Shown here one piece after another: positions 18,726 to 27,460 of a stretch of DNA of 64,000 nucleotides (position 1 is the stretch's first letter; each line of letters starts with the position of its first letter). Position numbers and translations under genes: made by a program. The notes beneath the pieces were generated by a model. It worked only from the letters and a program-made list of their open reading frames with translations, searched no databases and had not been told where the DNA came from. Source of the stretch: Vreelandella massiliensis (GTDB lineage Bacteria > Pseudomonadota > Gammaproteobacteria > Pseudomonadales > Halomonadaceae); assembly GCF_900155385.1 (NCBI RefSeq), contig NZ_LT699745.1:259578-323577 (forward strand). The letters are read 5' to 3'.

Positions 18726-19577
18726 ATGGCAGAGACGCTCTATCTTCCGGCGCCAGCCAAGCTCAACCGCCTTCTGAACATCATCAAACGGCGTGAGGAT
18801 GGCTACCACGAGCTGCAGACGCTGTTTCAACTCGTTGACCTGTGCGACACCATCGGCTTAACCCCGCGCCAAGATGGGCGCATCGTATTAGAGAACGGTA
18901 TCGATGATGTCCCTCACGATGACAACCTCGTCGTCCGCGCGGCGCGCCTGCTTCAGCAGACAACTAATAGCGATTATGGGGTTAGCCTCTCGATCGACAA
19001 GCGCCTCCCCATGGGGGGCGGGCTGGGCGGCGGCAGCTCCAACGCGGCGACGGTGCTCATCGGTCTTAACCACCTCTGGCAGCTGAACCTGGGCATGGAT
19101 CAGCTCGCAAGCCTAGGCCTTCAGCTTGGCGCGGATGTGCCGGTGTTCGTCAACGGCCACTCGGCTTGGGCAGAGGGCGTGGGCGAAAAGCTTACCGCCG
19201 TCACTCTTGATACGCCCTGGTTTGTGATTATCCATCCCGAGGTGAGCGTCTCCACGCCGGGGGTGTTCCAAGATCCGCAATTGACACGCAACACACCGCC
19301 CATTACCATGGCGCGCGCACTGCAGGGGGGAGCGCCGACATGGCGCAATGACTGCGAAGCGGTGGTCAAAAAGCGCTATCCGCCCATAGCGGCCGCGCTG
19401 GATTGGCTGAGTCAGCACGCTTGTAGCCAACTGACGGGAACGGGTGCCTGTGTCTTTGCCGCGTTTGCAACGCAACAAGCGGCCGAGCGAATCGCACGCG
19501 ACGCTTCCCTACGCTTTCCCACATGGGTAGCGAAGGGCCTTAACCGCTCTCCTCTTCATGATGCTCTGGGTGGTTAA
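18726..19577 (+). CDS. ispE: 4-diphosphocytidyl-2-C-methyl-D-erythritol kinase
   Basis: ATP-dependent kinase of the MEP isoprenoid pathway. GHMP-kinase features are present: the N-terminal PAPAKLNRLLNI substrate strand, the ATP-binding glycine-rich loop PMGGGLGGGSSNAATV (about residues 96-111), and the C-terminal LTGTGACVFA loop. Length is 283 residues, as in E. coli. It is followed by tRNA-Gln and prs. Confidence 0.95.
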   Translation: MAETLYLPAPAKLNRLLNIIKRREDGYHELQTLFQLVDLCDTIGLTPRQDGRIVLENGIDDVPHDDNLVVRAARLLQQTTNSDYGVSLSIDKRLPMGGGLGGGSSNAATVLIGLNHLWQLNLGMDQLASLGLQLGADVPVFVNGHSAWAEGVGEKLTAVTLDTPWFVIIHPEVSVSTPGVFQDPQLTRNTPPITMARALQGGAPTWRNDCEAVVKKRYPPIAAALDWLSQHACSQLTGTGACVFAAFATQQAAERIARDASLRFPTWVAKGLNRSPLHDALGG

Positions 19578-19600
19578 ACGCCCCCAACCGTGAATGTTAA

Positions 19601-19675
19601 TGGGGTATCGCCAAGTGGTAAGGCACCGGTTTTTGGTATCGGCATTCCCAGGTTCGAATCCTGGTACCCCAGCCA
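19601..19675 (+). tRNA. tRNA-Gln (anticodon TTG)
   Basis: Acceptor TGGGGTA pairs with TACCCCA (19665-19671), discriminator G, with the CCA end encoded. The anticodon arm CCGGT-TTTTGGT-ATCGG places TTG at positions 34-36. The T-arm contains GGTTCGAATCC. It sits between ispE and prs. Confidence 0.97.
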
Positions 19676-19733
19676 TTGCGACGGTAAACCGCGTTTTCTC
19701 CCAAGATCCCCAACACTGCAAAGGTGGCTGCGC

Positions 19734-20675
19734 GTGTCAAAATTGATGGTTTTCGCCGGGAACGCTAATCCCGAACTCGCTCACAAGATTGCCGAGAGTC
19801 TGGATAGCCGTATGGGTAACGCCACGGTTGGCCAATTCAGCGACGGTGAAATCGCGGTCGAAATCAATGAAAACGTGCGCGGTAAGGATGTTTTCATCCT
19901 GCAGTCCACCTGTGCACCGACCAACGACAACTTGATGGAGTTGATCTTGATGGTCGACGCCCTGCGTCGAGCCTCAGCAACCCGGATCACGGCGGTACTC
20001 CCCTACTTCGGCTATGCACGCCAAGATCGTCGCGTGCGTTCCGCCCGGGTACCCATCTCCGCCAAAGTGGTCGCCGATATGATGGTTAAGGCCGGCGTTG
20101 ACCGCGTCATGACCATGGACCTGCACGCCGACCAGATTCAGGGCTTTTTCGATGTGCCGGTCGATAACGTCTACGGCTCACCGATTCTGCTCGACGATAT
20201 CGAGCGCCAGAACTATAGCGACCTCGTCGTTGTCTCCCCGGATGTCGGCGGCGTGGTGCGCGCCCGTGCTATCGCCAAACAGCTTAACGCGGACCTAGCG
20301 ATCATCGATAAGCGCCGTCCGCAGGCGAACCAAGCGCAAGTCATGCATATCATTGGCGAAATTGAAGGCCGCACCTGCGTGGTGGTGGACGATATGATCG
20401 ACACTGCCGGCACCCTGTGTAAAGCAGGTGAGGCCCTTAAAGACCACGGCGCGAAGCGCGTGGTCGCCTACGCGACTCACCCAATCTTGTCGGGCCCGGC
20501 GGTTGATAACATCGTCAACTCCGTGCTCGATGAAGTGGTGGTGACCGACACCATCCCGCTCTCAGACACCGCACGCCGCAGCGGGCGCATTCGCCAGCTC
20601 AGCGTGGCCGGTTTGATCGCGGAAGCCATTCGTCGGGTGAGTAACGAGGAATCCGTCAGCGCGATGTTCCACTAA
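19734..20675 (+). CDS. prs: Ribose-phosphate pyrophosphokinase
   Basis: Makes PRPP from ribose-5-phosphate and ATP for nucleotides, His and Trp. The family start is taken as GTG 19734 ([15 protein letters not shown]), with AAGGTGG six bases upstream. The frame is open back to 19590, but that would translate through tRNA-Gln and is rejected. Motifs: [16 protein letters not shown], the catalytic [15 protein letters not shown] flexible loop, and the PRPP-binding loop [13 protein letters not shown]. Length is 313 residues, close to E. coli (315). Confidence 0.96.
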   Translation: MSKLMVFAGNANPELAHKIAESLDSRMGNATVGQFSDGEIAVEINENVRGKDVFILQSTCAPTNDNLMELILMVDALRRASATRITAVLPYFGYARQDRRVRSARVPISAKVVADMMVKAGVDRVMTMDLHADQIQGFFDVPVDNVYGSPILLDDIERQNYSDLVVVSPDVGGVVRARAIAKQLNADLAIIDKRRPQANQAQVMHIIGEIEGRTCVVVDDMIDTAGTLCKAGEALKDHGAKRVVAYATHPILSGPAVDNIVNSVLDEVVVTDTIPLSDTARRSGRIRQLSVAGLIAEAIRRVSNEESVSAMFH

Positions 20676-20708
20676 TCGGCTGACACCCACAGCTCTGATC
20701 GAGCTCCT

Positions 20709-20746
20709 GGAAGCGTCGTCGTCTGGTCGCGGGCGGCGACGTTTCC
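20709..20746 (+). terminator. Imperfect hairpin between prs and rplY
   Basis: A stem of about 13 base pairs including GGAAGCGTCG with CGACGTTTCC (one G/T wobble) around a G-rich loop. It lacks a proper T run (TTACTTTAAC follows), so it may be an attenuator or mRNA-stabilising structure rather than a full terminator. Confidence 0.4.
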
Positions 20747-20771
20747 TTACTTTAACTAAGAGGCAACCTCA

Positions 20772-21413
20772 ATGTCTGATTTTATTCTTAACGCCACCGT
20801 TCGTCACGACCTGGGGAAAGGTGCGAGCCGCCGCCTGCGTCGTGCGAACCAGCAAGTGCCCGCTGTCGTTTACGGCGGCGAGAAAGCGCCGCAGTCTATC
20901 TCCGTTGAAAAGACCGCTTTCTACAAGGCGATCGAAGACGAGTCTTTCTTCTCTTCTGTGATCAAGCTCGTTATCGAAGGCAGCGAAGAGCAGGTAGTGG
21001 TACGTGACCTGCAGCGTCACCCCTTCAAGCCGCTTTTGACCCACGCTGACTTCCTGCGCGTTGACGCGACGCACGAAATCACCATGAACGTGCCGCTGCA
21101 CGTGGTGGGCGAAGAGTCTTGCGTGGGCATCAAAGACCAAGGCGGTGAGCTGCACGTCCTGGCAAACGAAGTGGCCATCAGCTGCTTGCCGAAAGACCTG
21201 CCCGACTACCTGGAAATCGATATTTCCGCCGTCGAGCTGGGCACTACCCTGCACCTGTCTGACCTGACCCTGCCGGCCGGTGTCACCTCGGTTGACCTGT
21301 CTCACGGTGAAGATCACGACAACGCCATCCTCAGCATCACTAAAATGAAAGTTCGCGCAAGCGACAGCGATGACGCGGAAGAAGGCGGTAGCGAAGAAGG
21401 CAGCGCCGAGTAA
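20772..21413 (+). CDS. rplY: 50S ribosomal protein L25/Ctc, long form
   Basis: Binds 5S rRNA in the large subunit. The 213-residue length with a C-terminal TL5-type beta domain identifies the longer Ctc form rather than the 94-residue E. coli L25. The N-terminal domain begins [21 protein letters not shown]. The C-terminal tail is acidic ([14 protein letters not shown]), as is common in halophiles. AAGAGG upstream is the ribosome-binding site. It is followed by a strong terminator. Confidence 0.95.
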   Translation: MSDFILNATVRHDLGKGASRRLRRANQQVPAVVYGGEKAPQSISVEKTAFYKAIEDESFFSSVIKLVIEGSEEQVVVRDLQRHPFKPLLTHADFLRVDATHEITMNVPLHVVGEESCVGIKDQGGELHVLANEVAISCLPKDLPDYLEIDISAVELGTTLHLSDLTLPAGVTSVDLSHGEDHDNAILSITKMKVRASDSDDAEEGGSEEGSAE

Positions 21414-21465
21414 GCGCTGACGCGCACCTTGGGCCATGCCTGCCATGGCCCTTGTCATGCTACGA

Positions 21466-21493
21466 TCAAGCGCTTCGGCGCTTGATTTTTTTT
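21466..21493 (+). terminator. Rho-independent terminator with UUCG tetraloop after rplY
   Basis: TCAAGCGC and GCGCTTGA form an eight-base-pair stem closed by a C(TTCG)G tetraloop, followed by eight T residues (21486-21493). A second smaller hairpin (GGGCCATG with CATGGCCC, 21431-21451) precedes it. Confidence 0.92.
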
Positions 21494-21521
21494 GCGGTGC
21501 TGCCTGTTAAGAGGGGTTAAA

Positions 21522-22115
21522 ATGAGTCAGGTGTTAGCGATTATCGGCCTAGGCAATCCCGGCGCGGAGTACGCCGCCACGCGTCACAATGCCGGCGCCT
21601 GGTTGGTGGAAGCGGTTGCCCGAGAGGCTCACGTGGAACTCCGGCCTGAAAAGAAGTTTCTTGGCCTTTACGCGAAAGCCATCTTTGCCGGCCATACCGT
21701 TCATTTGCTCAACCCCACGACGTTTATGAACCGTAGCGGCGCCTCGATCGCGGCGTTATGTCAGTTTTTTAAACTCACCCCAGAGCAGCTTTTGGTAGCC
21801 CACGACGAGCTTGACTTGCCTTGCGGCCAAGCGCGCTATAAAACCGGTGGCGGTCACGGCGGCCATAATGGTCTCCGCGATACGATCAGCGCTCTGGGCA
21901 ACCAAAAGCAGTTCCATCGTCTGCGGATAGGCATTGGCCACCCGGGCAGTGCCAAGCAGGTGGTCCACTACGTGTTGAATCGCCCCGGCAAATCGGAGTT
22001 AAGCGCCATTGAGCACGCCATTGAGGAGTGCCTCGCTACGCTTCCACTGGCGCTTGAAGGCGACTGGGCAAAAGCCATGAACCGCCTGCATAGCGTAAAA
22101 TCGTCACCCAGTTGA
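21522..22115 (+). CDS. pth: Peptidyl-tRNA hydrolase
   Basis: Releases peptides from prematurely dissociated peptidyl-tRNA. ATG 21522 is chosen: it begins the family sequence MSQVLAIIGLGNPGAEYAATRHNAG and has GAGGGG upstream, whereas the frame upstream (from 21492) is the terminator T run. The catalytic His is in TRHNAG and the Asp in VAHDELDLPCG; the GGHGGHNGLRD loop is intact. Length is 197 residues (E. coli 194). It precedes ychF as in most gammaproteobacteria. Confidence 0.96.
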   Translation: MSQVLAIIGLGNPGAEYAATRHNAGAWLVEAVAREAHVELRPEKKFLGLYAKAIFAGHTVHLLNPTTFMNRSGASIAALCQFFKLTPEQLLVAHDELDLPCGQARYKTGGGHGGHNGLRDTISALGNQKQFHRLRIGIGHPGSAKQVVHYVLNRPGKSELSAIEHAIEECLATLPLALEGDWAKAMNRLHSVKSSPS

Positions 22116-22211
22116 CTGACGTCTCTTGCATACGTACCTGACTTACTAAACTTTGAGCAGCGCTGGCGCCTTTAATACGCCACTGCGCCCCAAGCGGCTA
22201 GGAATGATCTT

Positions 22212-23303
22212 ATGGGTTTTAACTGCGGTATCGTCGGCCTCCCCAATGTCGGCAAATCCACCCTCTTTAACGCGCTGACCAAATCGGGCATCGACGCGGA
22301 AAACTTCCCCTTTTGCACCATCGAGCCCAATGTCGGCATTGTGCCCATGCCGGACCCGCGCCTCGACAAACTCGCCGAGATCGTCAAACCGGAAAAAGTC
22401 ATCCCCACGACGATGGAGTTCGTGGATATTGCGGGCCTGGTCGCCGGCGCCTCCAAGGGCGAAGGCCTGGGCAATAAGTTTCTGGCCAACATCCGCGAAA
22501 CACAGGCGATTGCGCACGTGGTGCGCTGCTTTGATAACGACAACGTCATCCACGTGGCCAACGCGATCGACCCACGCGCCGATATCGAAACCATCAACCT
22601 GGAACTGGCGTTAGCGGATCTGGATACCGTCGAAAAAGCCAGCCAGCGTTTGGTGCGCGTAGTGAAAGGCGGCGATAAAGACGCCATCGCCACCAAGGCC
22701 GTGCTCGATAAGATCCAGCCGCACCTCGCCGAAGGCCAACCGCTGAGAAGCTTCGGACTTAGCGACGATGAAAAGCGCCAGGTCAAAAGCTTCGGCTTTT
22801 TGACGTTGAAGCCGACCATGTACATCGCCAACGTCAACGAGGACGGGTTTGACAACAACCCCTACCTCGATATTGTCAATGAAATCGCCGCCGAGGAAGA
22901 CGCTGTGGTGGTACCGGTGTGCAACCAGATCGAAGCGGAAATTGCCGAGCTCGAAGACGAAGAGCGCGCCATGTTCCTGGATGAAATGGGCATGGAAGAG
23001 CCCGGCTTGGACCGCGTCATTCGCGCGGGCTACGGCCTACTCGGTTTGCAAACCTACTTCACGGCTGGCGTTAAAGAGGTGCGCGCCTGGACGGTTAAAG
23101 AGGGCGCCACCGCACCGGAAGCGGCCGGCGTTATCCATACCGACTTCCAGAAAGGTTTTATCCGCGCCGAGGTTATCGCGTATGAGGACTTCGTGGCGCT
23201 TGGCGGCGAGCAGGGCGCCAAAGACGCCGGCAAGTGGCGCCTAGAGGGTAAGGATTACATCGTCAAAGACGGTGACGTGATTCATTTCCGCTTTAATGTG
23301 TAA
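22212..23303 (+). CDS. ychF: Ribosome-binding ATPase YchF (Obg family)
   Basis: P-loop NTPase that binds ribosomes and prefers ATP. Walker A is [12 protein letters not shown] (residues 8-19), the switch region follows, and [17 protein letters not shown] is the G3 motif. A central coiled-coil insertion lies near residues 135-200. The C-terminal TGS domain contains [14 protein letters not shown] and ends [17 protein letters not shown]. Length is 363 residues, the same as E. coli. It follows pth after 96 bases. Confidence 0.97.
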   Translation: MGFNCGIVGLPNVGKSTLFNALTKSGIDAENFPFCTIEPNVGIVPMPDPRLDKLAEIVKPEKVIPTTMEFVDIAGLVAGASKGEGLGNKFLANIRETQAIAHVVRCFDNDNVIHVANAIDPRADIETINLELALADLDTVEKASQRLVRVVKGGDKDAIATKAVLDKIQPHLAEGQPLRSFGLSDDEKRQVKSFGFLTLKPTMYIANVNEDGFDNNPYLDIVNEIAAEEDAVVVPVCNQIEAEIAELEDEERAMFLDEMGMEEPGLDRVIRAGYGLLGLQTYFTAGVKEVRAWTVKEGATAPEAAGVIHTDFQKGFIRAEVIAYEDFVALGGEQGAKDAGKWRLEGKDYIVKDGDVIHFRFNV

Positions 23304-23323
23304 GCGGTAGGGTCTTTCCCGAA

Positions 23324-23395
23324 GAAGGCAGCAAGCGACCACTACGCCTCTGGGCGAATGAGCGCTGCCTTCCTAGCAGTACGAAAGCCTGCTAG
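23324..23395 (+). repeat. Inverted repeats between ychF and mltF
   Basis: Two inverted repeats fill most of this gap: GAAGGCAGC (23324) with GCTGCCTTC (23364), and CTAGCAG (23373) with CTGCTAG (23389). No T run follows either, so they may end ychF transcripts weakly or act as operators for mltF. Confidence 0.35.
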
Positions 23396-23446
23396 TCTGG
23401 AAATATGCCTTTATCTTGCCTCCCCCATGATCGGGGTATCAGCCTC

Positions 23447-24856
23447 ATGCCCCGATCTCGCCTATGGATTGTCACCTTGCTGCTGCCAGTGCTCATGCTT
23501 CTTGGCTGCGAGCAAGGCGATCCCCTAAACGAGTCACCTCCCGTCACGCAGCTTGAGCCGCCCGAACCGGGCGGAACCCTCACCGTGGCGACCCGCAATA
23601 GCGCCACCACGTACTACCTTGACCGTGACCAGACACCGGCCGGCCCGGAGCACGACCTGGTCGAGTCGTTCGCGCAGGCGCACGGCTGGGAGGTCGAGTG
23701 GATACTACTCGAATCGACTGCCGAGGTGCTTCAAGCCCTGAAAGAGGATGAGGCTCAGCTTGCCGCGGCCGGCCTGACCCACCTCCCCTCCCGCGATGAA
23801 CATTTCCAGCGCGGCCCGACCCACACCGATATCGTCGAGCAGTTGGTCTGCCACCGCGATATGCGCCCTTTGCCGCGCCAGGTAGAGGAAATGACCGGGC
23901 TCGACATCCGTGTCACGGCGGATTCCAGCTACGCGGAAAAGCTCCAGAGCTTGGTGAACCAGCACACCGGCATTACCTTCAAGGAGGATCCTCGTACCAC
24001 TGAAATGCTGCTGACCGAGGTGGCCGAAAAACGCATCGACTGCACCTTGGCCGACTCCAATATCGTGCGGGTCGTGCGCCGGCACTTTCCGCATCTGGAA
24101 GTCGCCATGAACCTCACCAGCGGCGATCGGCTGGGCTGGTATGTGCGCCCCGAACACCAGGCCCTCGCTGAGCTTGCAAGCCAATGGATGGAAAGCGCCG
24201 ACGGCCAAGAGCGCATCGCAGAGGTGCAGCAGCGCTACTACGCCTACATCGGTGAATTCGACTTCGTCGATCTGCGCGCGCTCAACCGGCGCATCGATGA
24301 GCGCCTGCCTACTTTCCTGGATCTTTTTCTTGAGGCCGAGAGCGAGACCGGCATGCCCGCCGACTTGCTCGCCGCCTTGTCTTACCAAGAGTCGCACTGG
24401 GATCCTCAGGCCGTCTCCCCTACCGGGGTGCGCGGTATCATGATGCTGACCCAGAACACCGCTCAATCTCTCGGCGTCGCGAATCGCCTCGACCCGGCAG
24501 AAGCGATCGACGGCGGGGCCCGCTATCTTGCCGACCGCCACCAGCGCCTGCCCGATACCCTTCCCGAGCCGGATCGCACCTATCTGGCGCTGGCCAGCTA
24601 CAACATTGGCCGCGGCCATGTGCTTGACGCGCGAAAGCTCGCCCGCGAGCTGGGCAAGAACCCGGACTCCTGGGACGACATGAAAGAGGTACTGCCGCTC
24701 AAGGCCGACAAGCGCTACTACCCGCAGACGCGCTACGGCTATGCGCGGGGCTACGAGCCGGTGCACTACGTACAGCGAATCCGCAACTACCAGGACGTGA
24801 TCAGTGCCGCGATCGAGTGGACACCGCTAGAGGAAGCCGTGAATCAGGAGGATTAA
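23447..24856 (+). CDS. mltF: Membrane-bound lytic murein transglycosylase F
   Basis: Outer-membrane lipoprotein that cleaves peptidoglycan glycan strands. The start ATG 23447 begins a lipoprotein signal (VTLLLPVLMLLGC); the upstream in-frame ATG at 23405 would bury it. Residues about 38-250 form a solute-binding (SBP_bac_3) domain. From about residue 275 comes the SLT domain with catalytic Glu in SYQESHWDPQAVS and the GVRGIMMLT and SYNIGRGHV motifs. In most gammaproteobacteria mltF stands alone near purL. Here its end contains the ribosome-binding site for an efflux outer-membrane factor, so it heads an RND operon. Confidence 0.92.
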   Translation: MPRSRLWIVTLLLPVLMLLGCEQGDPLNESPPVTQLEPPEPGGTLTVATRNSATTYYLDRDQTPAGPEHDLVESFAQAHGWEVEWILLESTAEVLQALKEDEAQLAAAGLTHLPSRDEHFQRGPTHTDIVEQLVCHRDMRPLPRQVEEMTGLDIRVTADSSYAEKLQSLVNQHTGITFKEDPRTTEMLLTEVAEKRIDCTLADSNIVRVVRRHFPHLEVAMNLTSGDRLGWYVRPEHQALAELASQWMESADGQERIAEVQQRYYAYIGEFDFVDLRALNRRIDERLPTFLDLFLEAESETGMPADLLAALSYQESHWDPQAVSPTGVRGIMMLTQNTAQSLGVANRLDPAEAIDGGARYLADRHQRLPDTLPEPDRTYLALASYNIGRGHVLDARKLARELGKNPDSWDDMKEVLPLKADKRYYPQTRYGYARGYEPVHYVQRIRNYQDVISAAIEWTPLEEAVNQED

Positions 24857-24860
24857 CGTC

Positions 24861-26240
24861 ATCACCTACCATCTTCGCCATGTAGCCCTTCTGCTGGCAA
24901 CGGTATTGCTGACCGCCTGTGCCAGCCAGCAGGAGCCCGTCTCGCCGCCGGTCAACCTCCCCGAGACGTTCTCCCAAAGCGGGGAGCTGCCGACTCCCAA
25001 ACGCTGGTGGACAGCCTTTGACGACGAACGCCTGAACACCCTGATTGACCAGGCTCTAGAGCGCAATCTCAGTCTCAAAGCGACCTACCAGCGGCTGCAG
25101 CAGGCACGCGCGGTGGTGGACCGGGAAGCGGCGGGTCTGTTTCCCACTGTCAATGCGTCGGCTGGCGCCGAACGGCGCGAGACCGATACCACCGACATCG
25201 ACACCTTCAGTGCCGAACTCAGCGCCGACTACGAGGTAGACCTATGGGGCCGGGTTCGTGCTCAGGTTGAAGCCGAGGAGTTTCGCGCCCGCGCTAGCCT
25301 CGCGGACTACCAGGCCGCCTCTCTTTCGCTTGCCGGCGAGGTATCCACGACCTGGTTTCGGATACTGGCGCAACGCGCCCAGCAGCAGTTGGCGCAGTCC
25401 CAACGGCAAACCAATCAAGACATTCTGACCTTGATCGAGAGCCGCTTCGCCAGCGGCCTGAGTGACAGCGCCGATGTACTGCGCCAGCGCCAGCTGGTAG
25501 CGGCTTCCCAGGAGCGGCTTGTCAACGTGGAAGCCGAGCGGCGCGTGCTTGAACATCAGTTAGCGCTACTACTGGGCCAGCCCCCGGCGGGAAGCACACC
25601 ACCTGAAGGGGCTACGCTGCCCGAATTGCCGCCCCTGCCAGATACCGGACTGCCATTGGCGCTGGTCCAGCGCCGACCGGACCTGGAGCAGGCTTTTCGC
25701 CAGCTTCAGGCCGCCGACGCCGAGCTGGCGGCGGCCATCAGCAACCGCTTCCCACGGTTGACGCTTTCTGCTTCCACCGCGTCGCAGGCACGAAGCACCG
25801 ATGAACTCTTCACCGATTGGCTCTCTACCATTGCCGGCAACCTGATTCTGCCGTTGATCGATGGCGGACAGCGCCGAGCCGAGGTCGAGCGCCAGCGCTC
25901 GCTGCGTGAGCAGCGCTTGTATGAATATGGCCAGGCAACGCTTACCGCCATTCAGGAAGTGGAAGATGCCCTGGTGCAGGAGCAGCAGGAGCGGCAGCGT
26001 ATCGAAAGCCTTGAGCAGCAGATCGCACTGTCGGAAACCACGATCCAACAGCTGCGCCTTCGCTATTTCAATGGCAGCGCCAACTATATCGATGTTCTTA
26101 ACGCCCTGCAGGAAGGCCAGGATTTGCGCCGTACCCTGATCACGGCACACCAACAGTTGCTGGGATTCCGGGTGGCGCTTTACCGCGCCTTGGCAGGCAG
26201 TATCGAAACATCACCCATGGAAATTGGTGACAAAGCATGA
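24861..26240 (+). CDS. RND efflux outer-membrane factor, NodT-type lipoprotein; no ordinary start codon
   Basis: Trimeric outer-membrane channel subunit of a tripartite efflux pump. A clear lipoprotein signal reads HLRHVALLLATVLLTAC, and two outer-membrane-efflux repeats follow (typical phrases KRWWTAFDDERLNTLIDQAL, RRPDLEQAFRQLQAADAEL, LRYFNGSANYIDVLNALQ). The only standard start in frame is TTG 24906, which would remove almost the whole signal. The signal peptide requires initiation at or before codon 24861. That codon is ATC, placed nine bases after AGGAGG (24846-24851), exactly where ATG is expected. Either a rare ATC start is used or the base is a mutation or sequencing error. The gene ends overlapping the adaptor gene (ATGA). 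Confidence 0.85.
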   Translation: MTYHLRHVALLLATVLLTACASQQEPVSPPVNLPETFSQSGELPTPKRWWTAFDDERLNTLIDQALERNLSLKATYQRLQQARAVVDREAAGLFPTVNASAGAERRETDTTDIDTFSAELSADYEVDLWGRVRAQVEAEEFRARASLADYQAASLSLAGEVSTTWFRILAQRAQQQLAQSQRQTNQDILTLIESRFASGLSDSADVLRQRQLVAASQERLVNVEAERRVLEHQLALLLGQPPAGSTPPEGATLPELPPLPDTGLPLALVQRRPDLEQAFRQLQAADAELAAAISNRFPRLTLSASTASQARSTDELFTDWLSTIAGNLILPLIDGGQRRAEVERQRSLREQRLYEYGQATLTAIQEVEDALVQEQQERQRIESLEQQIALSETTIQQLRLRYFNGSANYIDVLNALQEGQDLRRTLITAHQQLLGFRVALYRALAGSIETSPMEIGDKA

Positions 26241-27460
26241 CCCACTCGGTAGATGAGCCCTCAGCACGCCCCGAGACCGCGCCGGCAAGCCGCTGGAAAA
26301 CCGCCTTAATCACCCTGCTGATCGTGCTTGTGGGTGCCGGGCTTATTTGGTTGACGTTCAAGACCGAACCCTCTGCCCGCCGTGGTGACGCGGCGCGTGA
26401 CACCGCCATGCTGGTGGATGTCAAGACGGCCGAAAAGGGCAGCTTTCGCCCTACCATTGAGGTCTTGGGCCAAGTGGCTCCCGCCCAGGAAGTGATCCTC
26501 CGCCCCCGGGTGGGCGGGCAGGTAATTGAGCAGGCGGACGCCTTTACCCCAGGAGGGCGCGCCAGTCAAGGAGAGACGCTGCTACGCATCGACCCGGCGG
26601 ACTACCAAGCGGTACTGCGAGAGCGCCAAAGCGATCTCCAGCAGGCCCAAGCTGACCTGGCACTGGAACAGGGCCGCCAGACCGTTGCCCAACAGGAGTT
26701 TGAGCTGCTGGGCGACGACATTCCCCAGGGCAACGAGGCGCTGATGCTTCGAGAGCCGCAGCGCGAACAGGCCCGCGCCCGGGTGATCGCCGCCGAGGCG
26801 GCCCTTGAGCGGGCACAATTTGACCTTGAACGCACCCGCATCAAGGCGCCCTTCAATGCCCAAGTCCAGAGCCGTGAAGTGACCCTGGGCTCCCAGGTCA
26901 ACGCCGGCGATACCCTGGCAAGGCTGGTGGCCACCGACCGCTACTGGGTGGAAGCAACCGTCCCCCTCTCCAAGCTGCGCTGGCTCCACTTTGGCGACGA
27001 AAGCGACAGCGAGACCTTGGGCGCTCCCGTCACCCTGCGCCACGACAATTTCTGGCCCGAAGGCGCGTCACGCGCCGCGCGTTTGTCGCGTTTAGTCGGT
27101 GAGCTGGATAGCGACACCCGCATGGCACGCGTCATCGTGACCGTGGACGATCCTTTGGCCCTTGCGCCAGAAAACAGCGACGCGCCTCGGCTAATACTGG
27201 ACGCGTTCGTCAACACTTCGATACAGGGGCGTCGGCTTGACGACGTGGTGCGTCTTGAGCGAGAGCTTATTCGGCGCGACAACACTGTCTGGGTCATGGA
27301 GGAGGATAAACTCTCCATCCGCGACGTGACCATCGCCTTCCAGGATGCCCACTACGCCTATGTCGAAAGCGGCGTTGAAGCGGGCGAACAAGTCGTCGTT
27401 AGTGATCTGGTATCGGTCGTTGAGGGCGCCGCCCTGCGCCTGGAGGGAGATGAGCCATGA
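26237..27460 (+). CDS. RND efflux periplasmic adaptor
   Basis: A membrane fusion protein of 407 residues. It has one N-terminal membrane anchor (residues about 20-42, [20 protein letters not shown]) instead of a lipobox. Lipoyl halves ([22 protein letters not shown] and [20 protein letters not shown]) flank a helical hairpin (about residues 120-190), followed by beta-barrel and membrane-proximal domains. It overlaps both the outer-membrane factor upstream and the pump downstream by four bases. It belongs to a different adaptor branch from the gene at 4263. Confidence 0.9.
   Translation: MTHSVDEPSARPETAPASRWKTALITLLIVLVGAGLIWLTFKTEPSARRGDAARDTAMLVDVKTAEKGSFRPTIEVLGQVAPAQEVILRPRVGGQVIEQADAFTPGGRASQGETLLRIDPADYQAVLRERQSDLQQAQADLALEQGRQTVAQQEFELLGDDIPQGNEALMLREPQREQARARVIAAEAALERAQFDLERTRIKAPFNAQVQSREVTLGSQVNAGDTLARLVATDRYWVEATVPLSKLRWLHFGDESDSETLGAPVTLRHDNFWPEGASRAARLSRLVGELDSDTRMARVIVTVDDPLALAPENSDAPRLILDAFVNTSIQGRRLDDVVRLERELIRRDNTVWVMEEDKLSIRDVTIAFQDAHYAYVESGVEAGEQVVVSDLVSVVEGAALRLEGDEP

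Noticed and set aside
19590..19733. N-terminal extension of prs across tRNA-Gln
   Set aside because: It would translate the tRNA gene; GTG 19734 has a proper ribosome-binding site and begins the family sequence.
23705..24766. 353-codon ORF opposite mltF
   Set aside because: Antisense shadow in GC-rich DNA; mltF itself has all catalytic motifs and a lipoprotein signal.
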